From positions 1 to 30,497 of the forward strand of contig CAZJQI010000052.1 in the NCBI GenBank assembly GCA_964548275.1: a DNA stretch of 30,497 nt, in the 5' to 3' direction. This DNA is from JAUVUV01 sp964548275 (lineage in GTDB: Bacteria; Gemmatimonadota; Glassbacteria; GWA2-58-10). How positions within the stretch are numbered: position 1 is the stretch's first letter; each line of letters opens with the position of its first letter. Below, in pieces: positions 8,766 through 16,257 of the stretch. Position numbers and translations under genes: made by a program. Below the pieces are notes generated by a model. The model did no database searches and was not told the DNA's origin. It worked only from the letters and a program-made list of their open reading frames with translations.

Positions 8766-9695
8766 TTGGCCTATCTTGAAGATTATATGGATGAAGATCT
8801 GGCTTATTTAACAGGGCTTATTATTGCTAGAGGAGTTTTAGAAACTTCTGAGAATACAAGAAGACTTGTTATACATTTTCCATATTCAAGTATGGATGCA
8901 ACAGGTATCAATATTAGTTTTGATCAAGAGACATCTATTAGACTTGGGCTTAACGATATAAGAGAGAGGTTAACCGATCTTTTAGATACTGATATTCAAA
9001 TTATTCGGCATCAGCATAGTGTGGACTTAATTGTAACCTTTATACGTAAAAGTATGATTTGGAGAAATATTCTCCTACTTACAAATGAAGCTACGCATTA
9101 TGCACATTTTAAAATTCCAAAAATTTTTTTTGAAGACGATGCACCTGTTTCTTGGAAAAGAGAATTTTTAAAAGGATATGGGGATGCAGCAGGTAATATC
9201 CGAAAAGCAAATACTTATGTTGACGGAAGATATCGAGTAAGATTAGACATTTTAAACTATCCAAATAATTGGGAAATGCCTGTACAGCTTTGCCATCTTA
9301 TTCAAGAACAGTTGTGTATCCCAGTGCAACTTATAACTTGGGGCCATCCAAATATGGGCCGTGATTTTAGAGAACACCAATTGAATATATTTGCCGATGC
9401 ATATATTGAGATAGGATTTTCGTTTGAACATAAACAAAAAATTCTTGAAGAATTGGCTTCTTTTAATAGGAATGAAAAACCTAATATTGATCCACAGGAA
9501 TGTCCTGGAGCGAGACCTTTAAGACATAAAAAACCACCAGATCCTGAAGAAAACAATGCGGAAAAACTTGATCCAAGCTTATTAAGTAAACATTTTGATG
9601 CCTATTGGCAAATATGCAAGAAATTAGGTTGTAAACGAAAGCCAAAATCTCCTCAGTTTTCATTTGATTTTGTTGAAGATTCAGATGAAGCATAA
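8766..9695 (+). CDS. LAGLIDADG-fold protein with both catalytic acids replaced; possible DNA-recognition subunit
   Basis: A 309-residue protein with two helices that align with LAGLIDADG motifs: YLTGLIIARG at 14-23 and FLKGYGDAAG at 134-143. In homing endonucleases the residue before the final glycine is the metal-binding acid. Here it is R22 in the first helix and A142 in the second, so cleavage by this fold looks unlikely. A degenerate LAGLIDADG fold used only for DNA binding is known from WhiA. The C-terminal part (about 225-309) is charged and proline-rich, with HFDAYWQICKKLGCKRKP near 276-293; I do not recognise it. The start is TTG, chosen because AGGAG lies seven bases upstream and the next ATG (8787) has none. 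It sits between the methyltransferase and nuclease genes. Fold: fairly sure; function: inferred. Confidence 0.7.
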   Translation: MAYLEDYMDEDLAYLTGLIIARGVLETSENTRRLVIHFPYSSMDATGINISFDQETSIRLGLNDIRERLTDLLDTDIQIIRHQHSVDLIVTFIRKSMIWRNILLLTNEATHYAHFKIPKIFFEDDAPVSWKREFLKGYGDAAGNIRKANTYVDGRYRVRLDILNYPNNWEMPVQLCHLIQEQLCIPVQLITWGHPNMGRDFREHQLNIFADAYIEIGFSFEHKQKILEELASFNRNEKPNIDPQECPGARPLRHKKPPDPEENNAEKLDPSLLSKHFDAYWQICKKLGCKRKPKSPQFSFDFVEDSDEA

Positions 9696-9700
9696 ATCCT

Positions 9701-10210
9701 ATGAGTTACACACAAGAAAAAGAGATGTATGTAGCTGTTTCTAATTGGTTAGAGTCTTTTTTAAACGATAAATATAAGAGATGGCCTGTAAGAATTTTTG
9801 ATAGTTCTAGAAAAAGACTAAATAGACTCATTAACGAAAATAACCTTAATGATTTGATTCCTTCTGAATTCGTATCTTGGGATATACAAGTTGATATTGT
9901 TGGATTTGTTTTATTACGTAATAGTGCTTATCTAGCATTTGTTGAATGTAAAAATAGACCAATTACTTTAAGAGATTTAAGTCAATTAATTGGTTATTCT
10001 CGTGTCGCAAAACCACAATATTCCTTTATAATATCACCTCAAGGCCCTTCAGATTCACTACATTCTCTTTTAAAAACTTATAATCGCTTGGATGTGCTTA
10101 TTTATGATTATAAAGAAGGAAGAATACCAAAATCAATAACAGTTGCAAAATGGTTAGAACAATCAAATAGTATAGATTGGAGTTCAATAATAACGGGTAA
10201 TCGATCTTAA
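9701..10210 (+). CDS. Small PD-(D/E)XK-family nuclease
   Basis: A 169-residue single-domain protein with the core of the PD-(D/E)XK fold. D65 (in QVDIVG) ends one strand, and E82-x-K84 (in AFVECKN) forms the next strand, 17 residues apart. The following helix carries Q95 (DLSQLIGY), and an N-terminal helix has acids at E6 and E8. This fold is used by many type II restriction enzymes and by Holliday junction resolvases. No separate DNA-recognition domain fits in this length. It begins five bases after the LAGLIDADG-like gene with only a weak ribosome binding site, which suggests coupled translation. Context makes it the likely restriction nuclease of the island. A repair-type nuclease is the alternative. 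Confidence 0.75.
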   Translation: MSYTQEKEMYVAVSNWLESFLNDKYKRWPVRIFDSSRKRLNRLINENNLNDLIPSEFVSWDIQVDIVGFVLLRNSAYLAFVECKNRPITLRDLSQLIGYSRVAKPQYSFIISPQGPSDSLHSLLKTYNRLDVLIYDYKEGRIPKSITVAKWLEQSNSIDWSSIITGNRS

Positions 10211-10234
10211 TTGACTTTTCAATAGACAGTCTTT

Positions 10235-10273
10235 AAATAACTACCCCGCAGTTATGCTGCGGGGTAGTTATTT
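10235..10273. terminator. Strong intrinsic terminator ending the A/T-rich island
   Basis: A 17-bp perfect stem: AAATAACTACCCCGCAG at 10235-10251 pairs with 10257-10273 around the loop TTATG. The GC-rich core is followed by T residues on the plus strand (10271-10274), and the A run in the left arm would give T on the minus strand. It lies 24 bases after the nuclease stop and 40 bases before the next gene's start, isolating the two transcription units. Confidence 0.9.
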
Positions 10274-10313
10274 TAGCCAAATATCACATTATATTATTAA
10301 CAGGGAGTACGTT

Positions 10314-12161
10314 ATGCCGACCCACCTGAAAATTCTTAACTTAATTACCTCGCTTTTGCTTGCCGCCGGGATAGCACTGGCCTCCGAGAATTTCAACCCC
10401 TATCGCGTTCTTCTGGTGATCGGTGACCAGTGGCAGGACGAGTCGAGTTTCCTGGTCGATATCCCCATCACCGATGCCCCGGAGTACGACCACACCGTGC
10501 GCCCCCACGGGGTCGATTTCATGCAGCTTGTGGTGATGCTCAAGTCCTGGGGCATCCCGTTCGATATCGTGCGCCTGGACCAGGAAAACCTGGATATCAA
10601 CCATTTTCTCACCCCCGATAACAAGCCCGCTTACGGCTGCATTCTCTGGGCCGCCGACCCGCAAGCCGAGTTGATGAGTCAGGATTACGCGGTACTCAAA
10701 GAGGCAGTGGAAACATACGGAATCAGCCTGGTGGCACTATCGAACCGGATCAGACACCCGGTGCTCGAACAGCTTCTGGGCCTGCGCTACAAGGGCTATT
10801 ACATGTCAAGTGACCAGGGAACCACCAGGGGCGACCACTACCTGACCCGCGCTCTTGAGCCTGTTATCGTGGACTTGAAAGATATCGGCTACATACACCG
10901 GGTACAGGTCGAGCCGGGTGAGGGAGTCCGTGTGATGGCATACCAGGGCAAATACCCGCTGGTCAGTGGACGAAGCCTCGGCAAGGAAGTGCAGGCAATG
11001 TGGATCGGGGGCGATGCCGCGATAATGTTCGACCAGCCGAAAATGCGCACCATCCTGCGCCGGTCGATCACCTGCGCAATCGGCTACTCGCTGTTCAAGA
11101 CCTGGGAAGATAAATGTATTATCGTGATGGACGATCCCGGCGGCGCCCAATGCGCTTACCTTCAGCACTGGCAGTATCCGACACTCACCCGGGAACAGAT
11201 ACGCAAGCGCCTGATCGAGCCGCTAAAAGCGCATAACGCCAAACTGGTAATCAATGTCGTGCCCGGTTTTGTCAACGACAGGACGCGGCGGATCGAGCTT
11301 TCGTTTCAGCAGGATTTCGTGGATGATTTCGGCGTGCGGCAGAATTTCAAATCGACCAAGCTGGGGCTCGATGACGGCATTAGCGAGGGTGTGTTCGAGA
11401 TCCAGTGCCACGGCTGGACCCACATGCAGCCGGACCTGGATTCGCCGCCTGGCCCCTGGTGGGGCGCGCCCCTGGACGGGGAAAAGGCCGAGGTTGGCTG
11501 GTACAGGGAGTTCGGGGACACCCGCCGGGGGTTTGTGGATATCCCTGCAGCGACACAGGTTTTCCGGATGAAAACCGGAATCAAATGGCTCAACTATCTC
11601 TTCGATATCGACCCGCTCTCCTTTGTCTCAGGAGGGGGCGGTGTCTCTCTGTCATACCCCAACCATACCTGGATTCTGGCAGCGCGGCAGGGATTCGGCT
11701 GGTTCTGCTGGCTCAACGGCTACCTGGGCCCTGACATGGCGGTCAGGGGCTGGCTCTACGAGGGAAGCGCCGAATCGCCGCGGACTATCCCGGCCCTGCC
11801 CGATGCCCACGACAAGGGGATAGTCGAGCACCCGGAACAGTTCCCCAAAACTTTCGCTCAAGCCGGGCCGGATGCTGAATTTATCGGGTTGAACGAGTTT
11901 ATCGGCTACATGCATGCAGGCAGGCTGGCTGAACCTACAAAGAGATTCGGAGTTACTTTCAATTATGATCCCCATTACTGCCAGTATTTCAAGACCAACA
12001 ACTCAGTTTGGAAACTGGATGTGGCGGACTGGGCCCGGGAGAAACTGGCCGGGAAAAATATCATTGTGGATGCCAGCAGTGTTGGAAAGGTCGCCGCAAG
12101 CGGGATACAGGAAATCGAAATCCCTGCTGGAATCGGAAGGCACACGGTTGTAATAAAATAA
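10314..12161 (+). CDS. Secreted protein with NodB-like (polysaccharide deacetylase-type) domain
   Basis: A 615-residue exported protein. Residues 5-24 form a signal peptide (LKILNLITSLLLAAGIALAS region). Residues about 28-265 look like an alpha/beta domain of the class I glutamine amidotransferase or ThuA kind (RVLLVIGD, YGCILWAAD, AMWIGGDAA). From about 265 the pattern changes to a deacetylase-like barrel: VMDDPGG with D273 and D274 in the position of the TFDDG motif, and HGWTH with H366 and H370 in the position of HxxxH. These would bind a metal. A canonical third NodB motif is not obvious. I chose ATG 10314 with CAGGGAG upstream; the frame is open 60 bases earlier but that start falls in the terminator. 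A role in glycan deacetylation is plausible but unproven. Confidence 0.65.
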   Translation: MPTHLKILNLITSLLLAAGIALASENFNPYRVLLVIGDQWQDESSFLVDIPITDAPEYDHTVRPHGVDFMQLVVMLKSWGIPFDIVRLDQENLDINHFLTPDNKPAYGCILWAADPQAELMSQDYAVLKEAVETYGISLVALSNRIRHPVLEQLLGLRYKGYYMSSDQGTTRGDHYLTRALEPVIVDLKDIGYIHRVQVEPGEGVRVMAYQGKYPLVSGRSLGKEVQAMWIGGDAAIMFDQPKMRTILRRSITCAIGYSLFKTWEDKCIIVMDDPGGAQCAYLQHWQYPTLTREQIRKRLIEPLKAHNAKLVINVVPGFVNDRTRRIELSFQQDFVDDFGVRQNFKSTKLGLDDGISEGVFEIQCHGWTHMQPDLDSPPGPWWGAPLDGEKAEVGWYREFGDTRRGFVDIPAATQVFRMKTGIKWLNYLFDIDPLSFVSGGGGVSLSYPNHTWILAARQGFGWFCWLNGYLGPDMAVRGWLYEGSAESPRTIPALPDAHDKGIVEHPEQFPKTFAQAGPDAEFIGLNEFIGYMHAGRLAEPTKRFGVTFNYDPHYCQYFKTNNSVWKLDVADWAREKLAGKNIIVDASSVGKVAASGIQEIEIPAGIGRHTVVIK

Positions 12162-12177
12162 CGCAGACACTAAACTA

Positions 12178-12369
12178 CTACCGGCTGAAGCCGGTAGGTT
12201 TGCGCAGCCTTTTTGCTCAAACGGATAAATCCGTGTGAGCGGCTGCAAGGCCACCGCTTTCAAGCAGTGGTGTATTACGCTTTATATTTCAAATCCGCCG
12301 ACTTCAGTCGGTGGATAACAAATTATGGCCCCTTCGGGACATAATAGCAGTCTTCGCCTGAAGGCGAGG
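12178..12369. repeat. Cluster of seven consecutive short hairpins between convergent genes
   Basis: Seven palindromes follow one another: 12178-12197 (CTACCGGC arms), 12198-12222 (GTTTGCGC against GCTCAAAC, one mismatch), 12221-12234 (ACGGAT arms), 12251-12270 (CCACCGCTT, one mismatch), 12293-12316 (ATCCGCCGACT, one G-T pair), 12322-12345 (ATTATGGCCC, one mismatch) and 12352-12369 (CTTCGCCT). Four of them share a CTGAAG, CTTCAG or TTTCAA-type centre. The cluster fills the gap between the secreted deacetylase-like gene and gcvPA. It resembles REP/BIME-type repeats or a structured RNA more than a simple terminator, since no clear T run follows. Confidence 0.75.
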
Positions 12370-12411
12370 GATTTTCTCCCATTCCCCGAATGAGATATTG
12401 AAAACCTGTGC

Positions 12412-13755
12412 TTATAACCCCGCAAGCGCCTCAACAAACCTGTCCATCTGCTCCCTGGTTCTCCTCTCGGTGACCGCAACGAGCATCCTGCCTTCGTGGC
12501 GCTTTTCGATCTTACCCAAGTCTATCCCTGCCAGTATTCCCTTGTCAAGGAGGCTGTCGATAATCTCTGAGACAGGCCCGGGGGATTCCACCACGAATTC
12601 CTTGAAAAACGGCTGGTCCGGCCAGGCAAGTTTCCACCCCGCGAGCCCGGCGATACGCCCGGCGAGGTAATGGGCTTTCTGAAGGCAGAGCTCTGCAACG
12701 TGCCTGATCCCCTCCTTGCCCAGCAGTGACATGTAAATCGTGGCGGCCAGGGCGAGCAGCGACTGGTTGGTGCAGATATTCGAGGTCGCTTTCTCGCGGC
12801 GGATATGCTGCTCGCGGGTCTGAAGGGTAAGCACGTAGCCCTCTCTTCCCTGGTTGTCCTCGGTCACCCCCACCAGCCGGCCCGGTAACTGCCGCTTGTA
12901 CTCTTCCCGGCAGGCGAAATATCCCAGGTAAGGCCCGCCGTAACTGGTCGGCACACCCAGGGATTGCCCCTCTCCCACAGCTATATCTGCGCCGGCTTCT
13001 CCAGGCGAGATTACCAGACCCAGGGCAACAGGGTCGCCTGAGACCACTGCCAGGGCGCCCGCCTCTTGGGCCAGGCGACAAAGTTCGGCCGTGTTCTCCA
13101 CGACACCGAAAAAGTTGGGGTTCTGGACTATCACACAGGCGACCTTTTCATCGAGCAGCTTTCCCAGAGCGGCGGTGTCGGTTGCCCCGCTGCCGGCGGG
13201 AACGGTTTTTACCTCTTTCCCTCCCCCGGAATTACAGGTTTCCACCACCTTGCGGTAGGCAGGGTTAAGTGCCTCGGAGACCAGAATCACGCTGCGGGGG
13301 CACTTAACCGCGCACGCCATAAGGGCGGCATCCGCGGTGACAGATGCCCCGTCATAACCGCTGGCATTGGCGATATCCATCCCGGTGAGCCGCGTGATCA
13401 GGCTCTGGTACTCATAGATCGCTTGAAGAGTGCCCTGGCTGACCTCGGCCTGGTAAGGGGTGTAGCAGGTGTAGAATTCAGATCGTGAGATCAGGTGGTC
13501 CACTGCTGCGGGGATGTAATGGTCGTAAGCGCCGCCGCCGAGAAAGCTCACCATAGAATCTGGATCATAGTTGGAGCGTGCCAGGCTTTCAGCCAGATCG
13601 AGAGCCTCCATCTCGCTCAACGGGTGGGGAAGTTCGAGCTGGGAGGCCTGCTGCACCTGTTTCGGGATCGAGCGGAAAAGCTCGTCCACTGATCCGACCC
13701 CGATCTCCTCCAGCATCTGCTGAATTTCTTCCTCGGTATGCGGGGTATATCTCAT
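12412..13755 (-). CDS. gcvPA: Glycine dehydrogenase (decarboxylating) subunit 1, P-protein A half
   Basis: The N-terminal half of a split P-protein. With GcvPB it decarboxylates glycine and passes the aminomethyl group to lipoyl-GcvH. The 447-residue length is typical. The start MRYTPHTEEEIQQMLEEIG is the standard GcvPA opening. Family blocks include FLGGGAYDHYIPA, TPYQAEVSQGTLQAIYEYQ, SGYDGASVTADAA and GVPTSYGGPYLGYFA. The PLP-binding lysine lies on the PB subunit, so its absence here is expected. gcvH is 42 bases upstream in the same direction, making an operon with one promoter likely. Unusually, gcvPB does not follow; instead there is a hairpin cluster and a convergent unrelated gene. gcvT and gcvPB must lie elsewhere if the system works. 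Confidence 0.95.
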   Translation of the reverse strand: MRYTPHTEEEIQQMLEEIGVGSVDELFRSIPKQVQQASQLELPHPLSEMEALDLAESLARSNYDPDSMVSFLGGGAYDHYIPAAVDHLISRSEFYTCYTPYQAEVSQGTLQAIYEYQSLITRLTGMDIANASGYDGASVTADAALMACAVKCPRSVILVSEALNPAYRKVVETCNSGGGKEVKTVPAGSGATDTAALGKLLDEKVACVIVQNPNFFGVVENTAELCRLAQEAGALAVVSGDPVALGLVISPGEAGADIAVGEGQSLGVPTSYGGPYLGYFACREEYKRQLPGRLVGVTEDNQGREGYVLTLQTREQHIRREKATSNICTNQSLLALAATIYMSLLGKEGIRHVAELCLQKAHYLAGRIAGLAGWKLAWPDQPFFKEFVVESPGPVSEIIDSLLDKGILAGIDLGKIEKRHEGRMLVAVTERRTREQMDRFVEALAGL

Positions 13756-13797
13756 CGCTCAGCTCGCCCTTCATGCTGAAAGAATACTTTTCAATCG

Positions 13798-14172
13798 TTA
13801 GCTTATCATCTCTCTATATTCGGCGGCGGAAAGCAGGTCTTCTTCCGGGATTTCGGTATACTTAACCTTGATCATCCAGCCTTTGCCGTAAGGGTCCGTG
13901 TTCACCAGGTCCGGGCTGTCAGCCAGCAACTCGTTGACTTCTACCACAGTGCCGGTTAGGGGTGAGAAAAGCTCGGAGACTGTCTTGACTGCTTCAATTG
14001 TGCCGAAACTTTCCGCGGCCTCGACCTCATCTCCAATTTCAGGAAGCTCGACAAAAACTACGTCCCCAAGTTCACTCTGGGCATAATCGGTGATTCCCAC
14101 TGTGGCCAGATCATCTTCAACAAGAACCCACTCGTGTTCTTTGGTGTACAGAAATCCTTTTGGAATCTCCAT
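13798..14172 (-). CDS. gcvH: Glycine cleavage system H protein
   Basis: Lipoyl carrier of 124 residues that shuttles the aminomethyl group between the P and T proteins and is reoxidised by dihydrolipoamide dehydrogenase. The lipoylation site is K63 in ESFGTIEAVKTVSEL, the standard H-protein context. KEHEWV near the N-terminus and the DPYGKGWMIKV block near the end also match. I chose ATG 14172, which gives the typical length and has AAAGGAAAG upstream; the open frame to 14274 would add an unusual 34-residue extension. It is the first gene of the gcvH-gcvPA unit, and a good promoter lies about 80-110 bases upstream. Confidence 0.97.
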   Translation of the reverse strand: MEIPKGFLYTKEHEWVLVEDDLATVGITDYAQSELGDVVFVELPEIGDEVEAAESFGTIEAVKTVSELFSPLTGTVVEVNELLADSPDLVNTDPYGKGWMIKVKYTEIPEEDLLSAAEYREMIS

Positions 14173-14255
14173 TGGATTCTTTCCTTTTTCAGTCTTGTTT
14201 GAAGGATAAAGGTTCGCTTGAAAGCTCACTGAAAACCGTTTCCATTCTCTGGAAA

Positions 14256-14284
14256 ACTCTAAGTTAACCATCAAGGTTTGTCAA
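14256..14284 (-). promoter_or_regulatory. Sigma-70-type promoter for gcvH-gcvPA
   Basis: Reading the minus strand: TTGACA (14279-14284), a 17-base spacer, then TAGAGT (14256-14261). This is a perfect -35 and a four-of-six -10 at ideal spacing. It predicts a leader of roughly 75 bases before gcvH. I looked for a glycine riboswitch in this leader and see none. Confidence 0.55.
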
Positions 14285-14318
14285 TAGAGAATAGCGGCCT
14301 CTCCAGCTTATGCCTTTT

Positions 14319-14348
14319 AATGAATAAGTGTGAAATAACACATTCATT
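14319..14348. promoter_or_regulatory. Operator-like imperfect palindrome between gcvH and the GH3-like gene
   Basis: AATGAAT-AA-GTGT, six bases, ACAC-ATTCATT: 11-base arms match except for a two-base bulge on the left. It abuts and overlaps by two bases the -35 box proposed for the GH3-like gene and lies 35 bp upstream of the gcvH -35 box, so a bound regulator could affect either direction. The binding protein is unknown. Confidence 0.35.
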
Positions 14349-14375
14349 GTGCTAAGACTGCCTTTTTATTATAAT
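14347..14375 (+). promoter_or_regulatory. Candidate promoter for the GH3-like gene
   Basis: TTGTGC (14347-14352), a 17-base spacer, then a perfect TATAAT (14370-14375). The -35 matches only partly. It predicts a leader of about 97 bases before ATG 14479. Confidence 0.4.
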
Positions 14376-14478
14376 CCTAGTTCTAATCGGGTTTTCAGAA
14401 AGTGCTGTGGCCTGAAACAAAAGATTTGTTTGGCAAGCATTCCCCCTTTTATCTAGGCTTTCGGTCAGGGAGATTTCG

Positions 14479-16128
14479 ATGTCGAAAGAATCCGAGCCAG
14501 CCGCTGCCGGTATGTCCCTTGAGGAGAAAATCGGATTGATGCTCTGGTGCCCGTTTTACGGCTTTCACAGCTGGTACGAGGGTCCGGAAGCCCGGATTCA
14601 GCGCCGTATGCTGAGCAAGGGACTTCTCGGTGGGATTCTGGTCAAAGAGGGAGAATTATACGAGACAGCAACCCTGATTCACCAGATACAGCAGGATATC
14701 CCTCAGCCGATGGTGGTAGCCGCTGATTTAGAGACCGGCCTGGGTTCGCTGCTCAAGGAGGGAACTTGCTTTCCATCCAATCTCGCTTTCGGTGCCACGC
14801 GCAGCGGTGAGTATAGGTACCTGGCCGGTAAAATAATCGCCGAGGAAGCCGCGGCGGTGGGGATAAACCTGATTTTCGGGCCGACCTGCAGCCGGACCGG
14901 ATCGGGGCTGCCCGAGGGTCTTCCGCCAACACGTTCTTTCGGTGAAAGACTGCACCTGGTGACCAGACTCTCGGTGGCTTTTATCAGGGGCGTACATGAT
15001 GGCGGCTCGCTTGCTGTACCACGCTACTTTCCCGGAACTGCCGCGGTGCACAGCGGAAAGATCTCCGGATCGAAATGGCTGCACTACCTGCGCAAACTGC
15101 TGATGGATACTGAACTGTCGATTTACGAGATTCTCTCGCAGGCGGGCCTGGCCGCTCTGATGGTAGACTGGCGGGAAATGCCGGACCCGCTGACCGGGAA
15201 ATCAATGCTTGCCCTGAACAACCGCCACCTGCTGGAAGTGTTTTTGCGAGAGGTACTGGATTTCAAGGGCGTGGTGATCAGCCCGGATCTCTCCGAACCG
15301 GACCGGGCCAAGCTTCTGGATGAGTCGACTCTCGTAGCGGCGGTAAACGCCGGGGTGGATATACTGGCCGGGATACCCGAACCTGAGAGAGTAGCGAAAA
15401 TGTTAATCAATGCCGTGGTTCAGGAAAAAATCCCGCTTTCCCGGATCGATAAAACCTCGGAGAGGATTTTGGCTTTTAAGAAAAGGCTGAAGAAAACCGG
15501 CTCCACTGCAATCAGGCCCGAGGAGATAGACCAGAGAGTTGCCAATCCCGCAAATCTTGAAGTGGCAGACCGTGTGACCGAGGATTCTATTACTCTGCTG
15601 CGTGATAGACGGAATCTGCTGCCGCTCGACCCGGCCGAACACCGGACTTTGCTCAACCTTTCGTTTGCCGCAAAGTTCGAACCGGATCTGGAAAGGCCCC
15701 TGGACGAGGCTTTGAGAAAAACTTTCGACCGGGTGATAACCCGCCGAATCGACAGCCAGGTTTCACCTGCCGTGCTTGATGTAGCCTGGCGGGAGACAAA
15801 CAACGCGGACGCGATTCTTTGCGCCATGTTCACAAATATGCCGCCGGAGTACTCTGCCCACGGATTCACTGCCACCCAGATTGAATTTATTCAGCACTTG
15901 ATCAAGGGAGATACTCCGTTAATAATGGCCTCATTCGGCGACCCACTGACCATTTCCCTCTTTCCCGAGGTTGACTGTTACCTCTGCCTCTACAGCGATT
16001 GCCCCGCCAGCCAGAATGCTCTGGCTAAGGAGCTTTCCGGCAAACTGGTTATGCCGGTCAAAGGAAAGCTTCCGGTTACACTTGATGCCAATTTCCATTA
16101 CGGTTTCGGTCTCGATTTAAGCCCTTGA
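14479..16128 (+). CDS. GH3-fold protein with altered catalytic motifs
   Basis: A 549-residue protein with a GH3-type TIM barrel (about 12-340) and a following domain (about 365-549) like the GH3 alpha/beta sandwich. Supporting segments are SLEEKIGLML, GGILV, PMVVAADLETG, a GINLIFGP strand and FKGVVISPDL. In active enzymes the KHFPG motif binds substrate; here the place holds PRYFPG (181-186), so the lysine-histidine pair is lost. The nucleophile region is ISPDLSE with D270 as the only candidate, instead of the usual SD pair. There is no signal peptide, so it is probably cytoplasmic. The start is ATG 14479 with AGGGAG upstream. It could be a divergent N-acetylhexosaminidase or glucosidase, or an inactive relative. 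Confidence 0.75.
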   Translation: MSKESEPAAAGMSLEEKIGLMLWCPFYGFHSWYEGPEARIQRRMLSKGLLGGILVKEGELYETATLIHQIQQDIPQPMVVAADLETGLGSLLKEGTCFPSNLAFGATRSGEYRYLAGKIIAEEAAAVGINLIFGPTCSRTGSGLPEGLPPTRSFGERLHLVTRLSVAFIRGVHDGGSLAVPRYFPGTAAVHSGKISGSKWLHYLRKLLMDTELSIYEILSQAGLAALMVDWREMPDPLTGKSMLALNNRHLLEVFLREVLDFKGVVISPDLSEPDRAKLLDESTLVAAVNAGVDILAGIPEPERVAKMLINAVVQEKIPLSRIDKTSERILAFKKRLKKTGSTAIRPEEIDQRVANPANLEVADRVTEDSITLLRDRRNLLPLDPAEHRTLLNLSFAAKFEPDLERPLDEALRKTFDRVITRRIDSQVSPAVLDVAWRETNNADAILCAMFTNMPPEYSAHGFTATQIEFIQHLIKGDTPLIMASFGDPLTISLFPEVDCYLCLYSDCPASQNALAKELSGKLVMPVKGKLPVTLDANFHYGFGLDLSP

Positions 16129-16257
16129 CAGCAATATTTCTATCATTATGATTGCCCTTCCCTGCCGGAGGATCCCCTCCAAAAGACAAAACTACCGTGG
16201 AGTGGCCTTCAGAGTTTGCATTTTGTTTGTCGGATCTCTAGATCAAGGGAGTGAAAA

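Larger units (their letters stand above)
7838..10274 (+). other. A/T-rich three-gene island, restriction-modification-like
   Basis: Base composition drops sharply at about 7838 and recovers just after 10274. Codon third positions inside are almost all A or T, unlike the genes on either side. It holds a DNA methyltransferase, a LAGLIDADG-like protein and a PD-(D/E)XK nuclease in one direction with gaps of 15 and 5 bases, then a terminator. No transposase, integrase, tRNA or flanking repeat was seen at the edges. Acquisition by transfer is the natural reading; the mechanism is not visible. Confidence 0.8.

Noticed and set aside
7838..10274. CRISPR array or prophage in the A/T-rich island
   Set aside because: No regularly spaced direct repeats, no phage structural or integrase genes; the three proteins have clear DNA-enzyme motifs instead.
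12178..12369. CRISPR array or integron attC array
   Set aside because: The hairpins differ in sequence and spacing, with no constant repeat or spacer units and no gene cassettes between them.
14173..14255. Glycine riboswitch in the gcvH leader
   Set aside because: The leader is short and I see none of the conserved glycine aptamer blocks.
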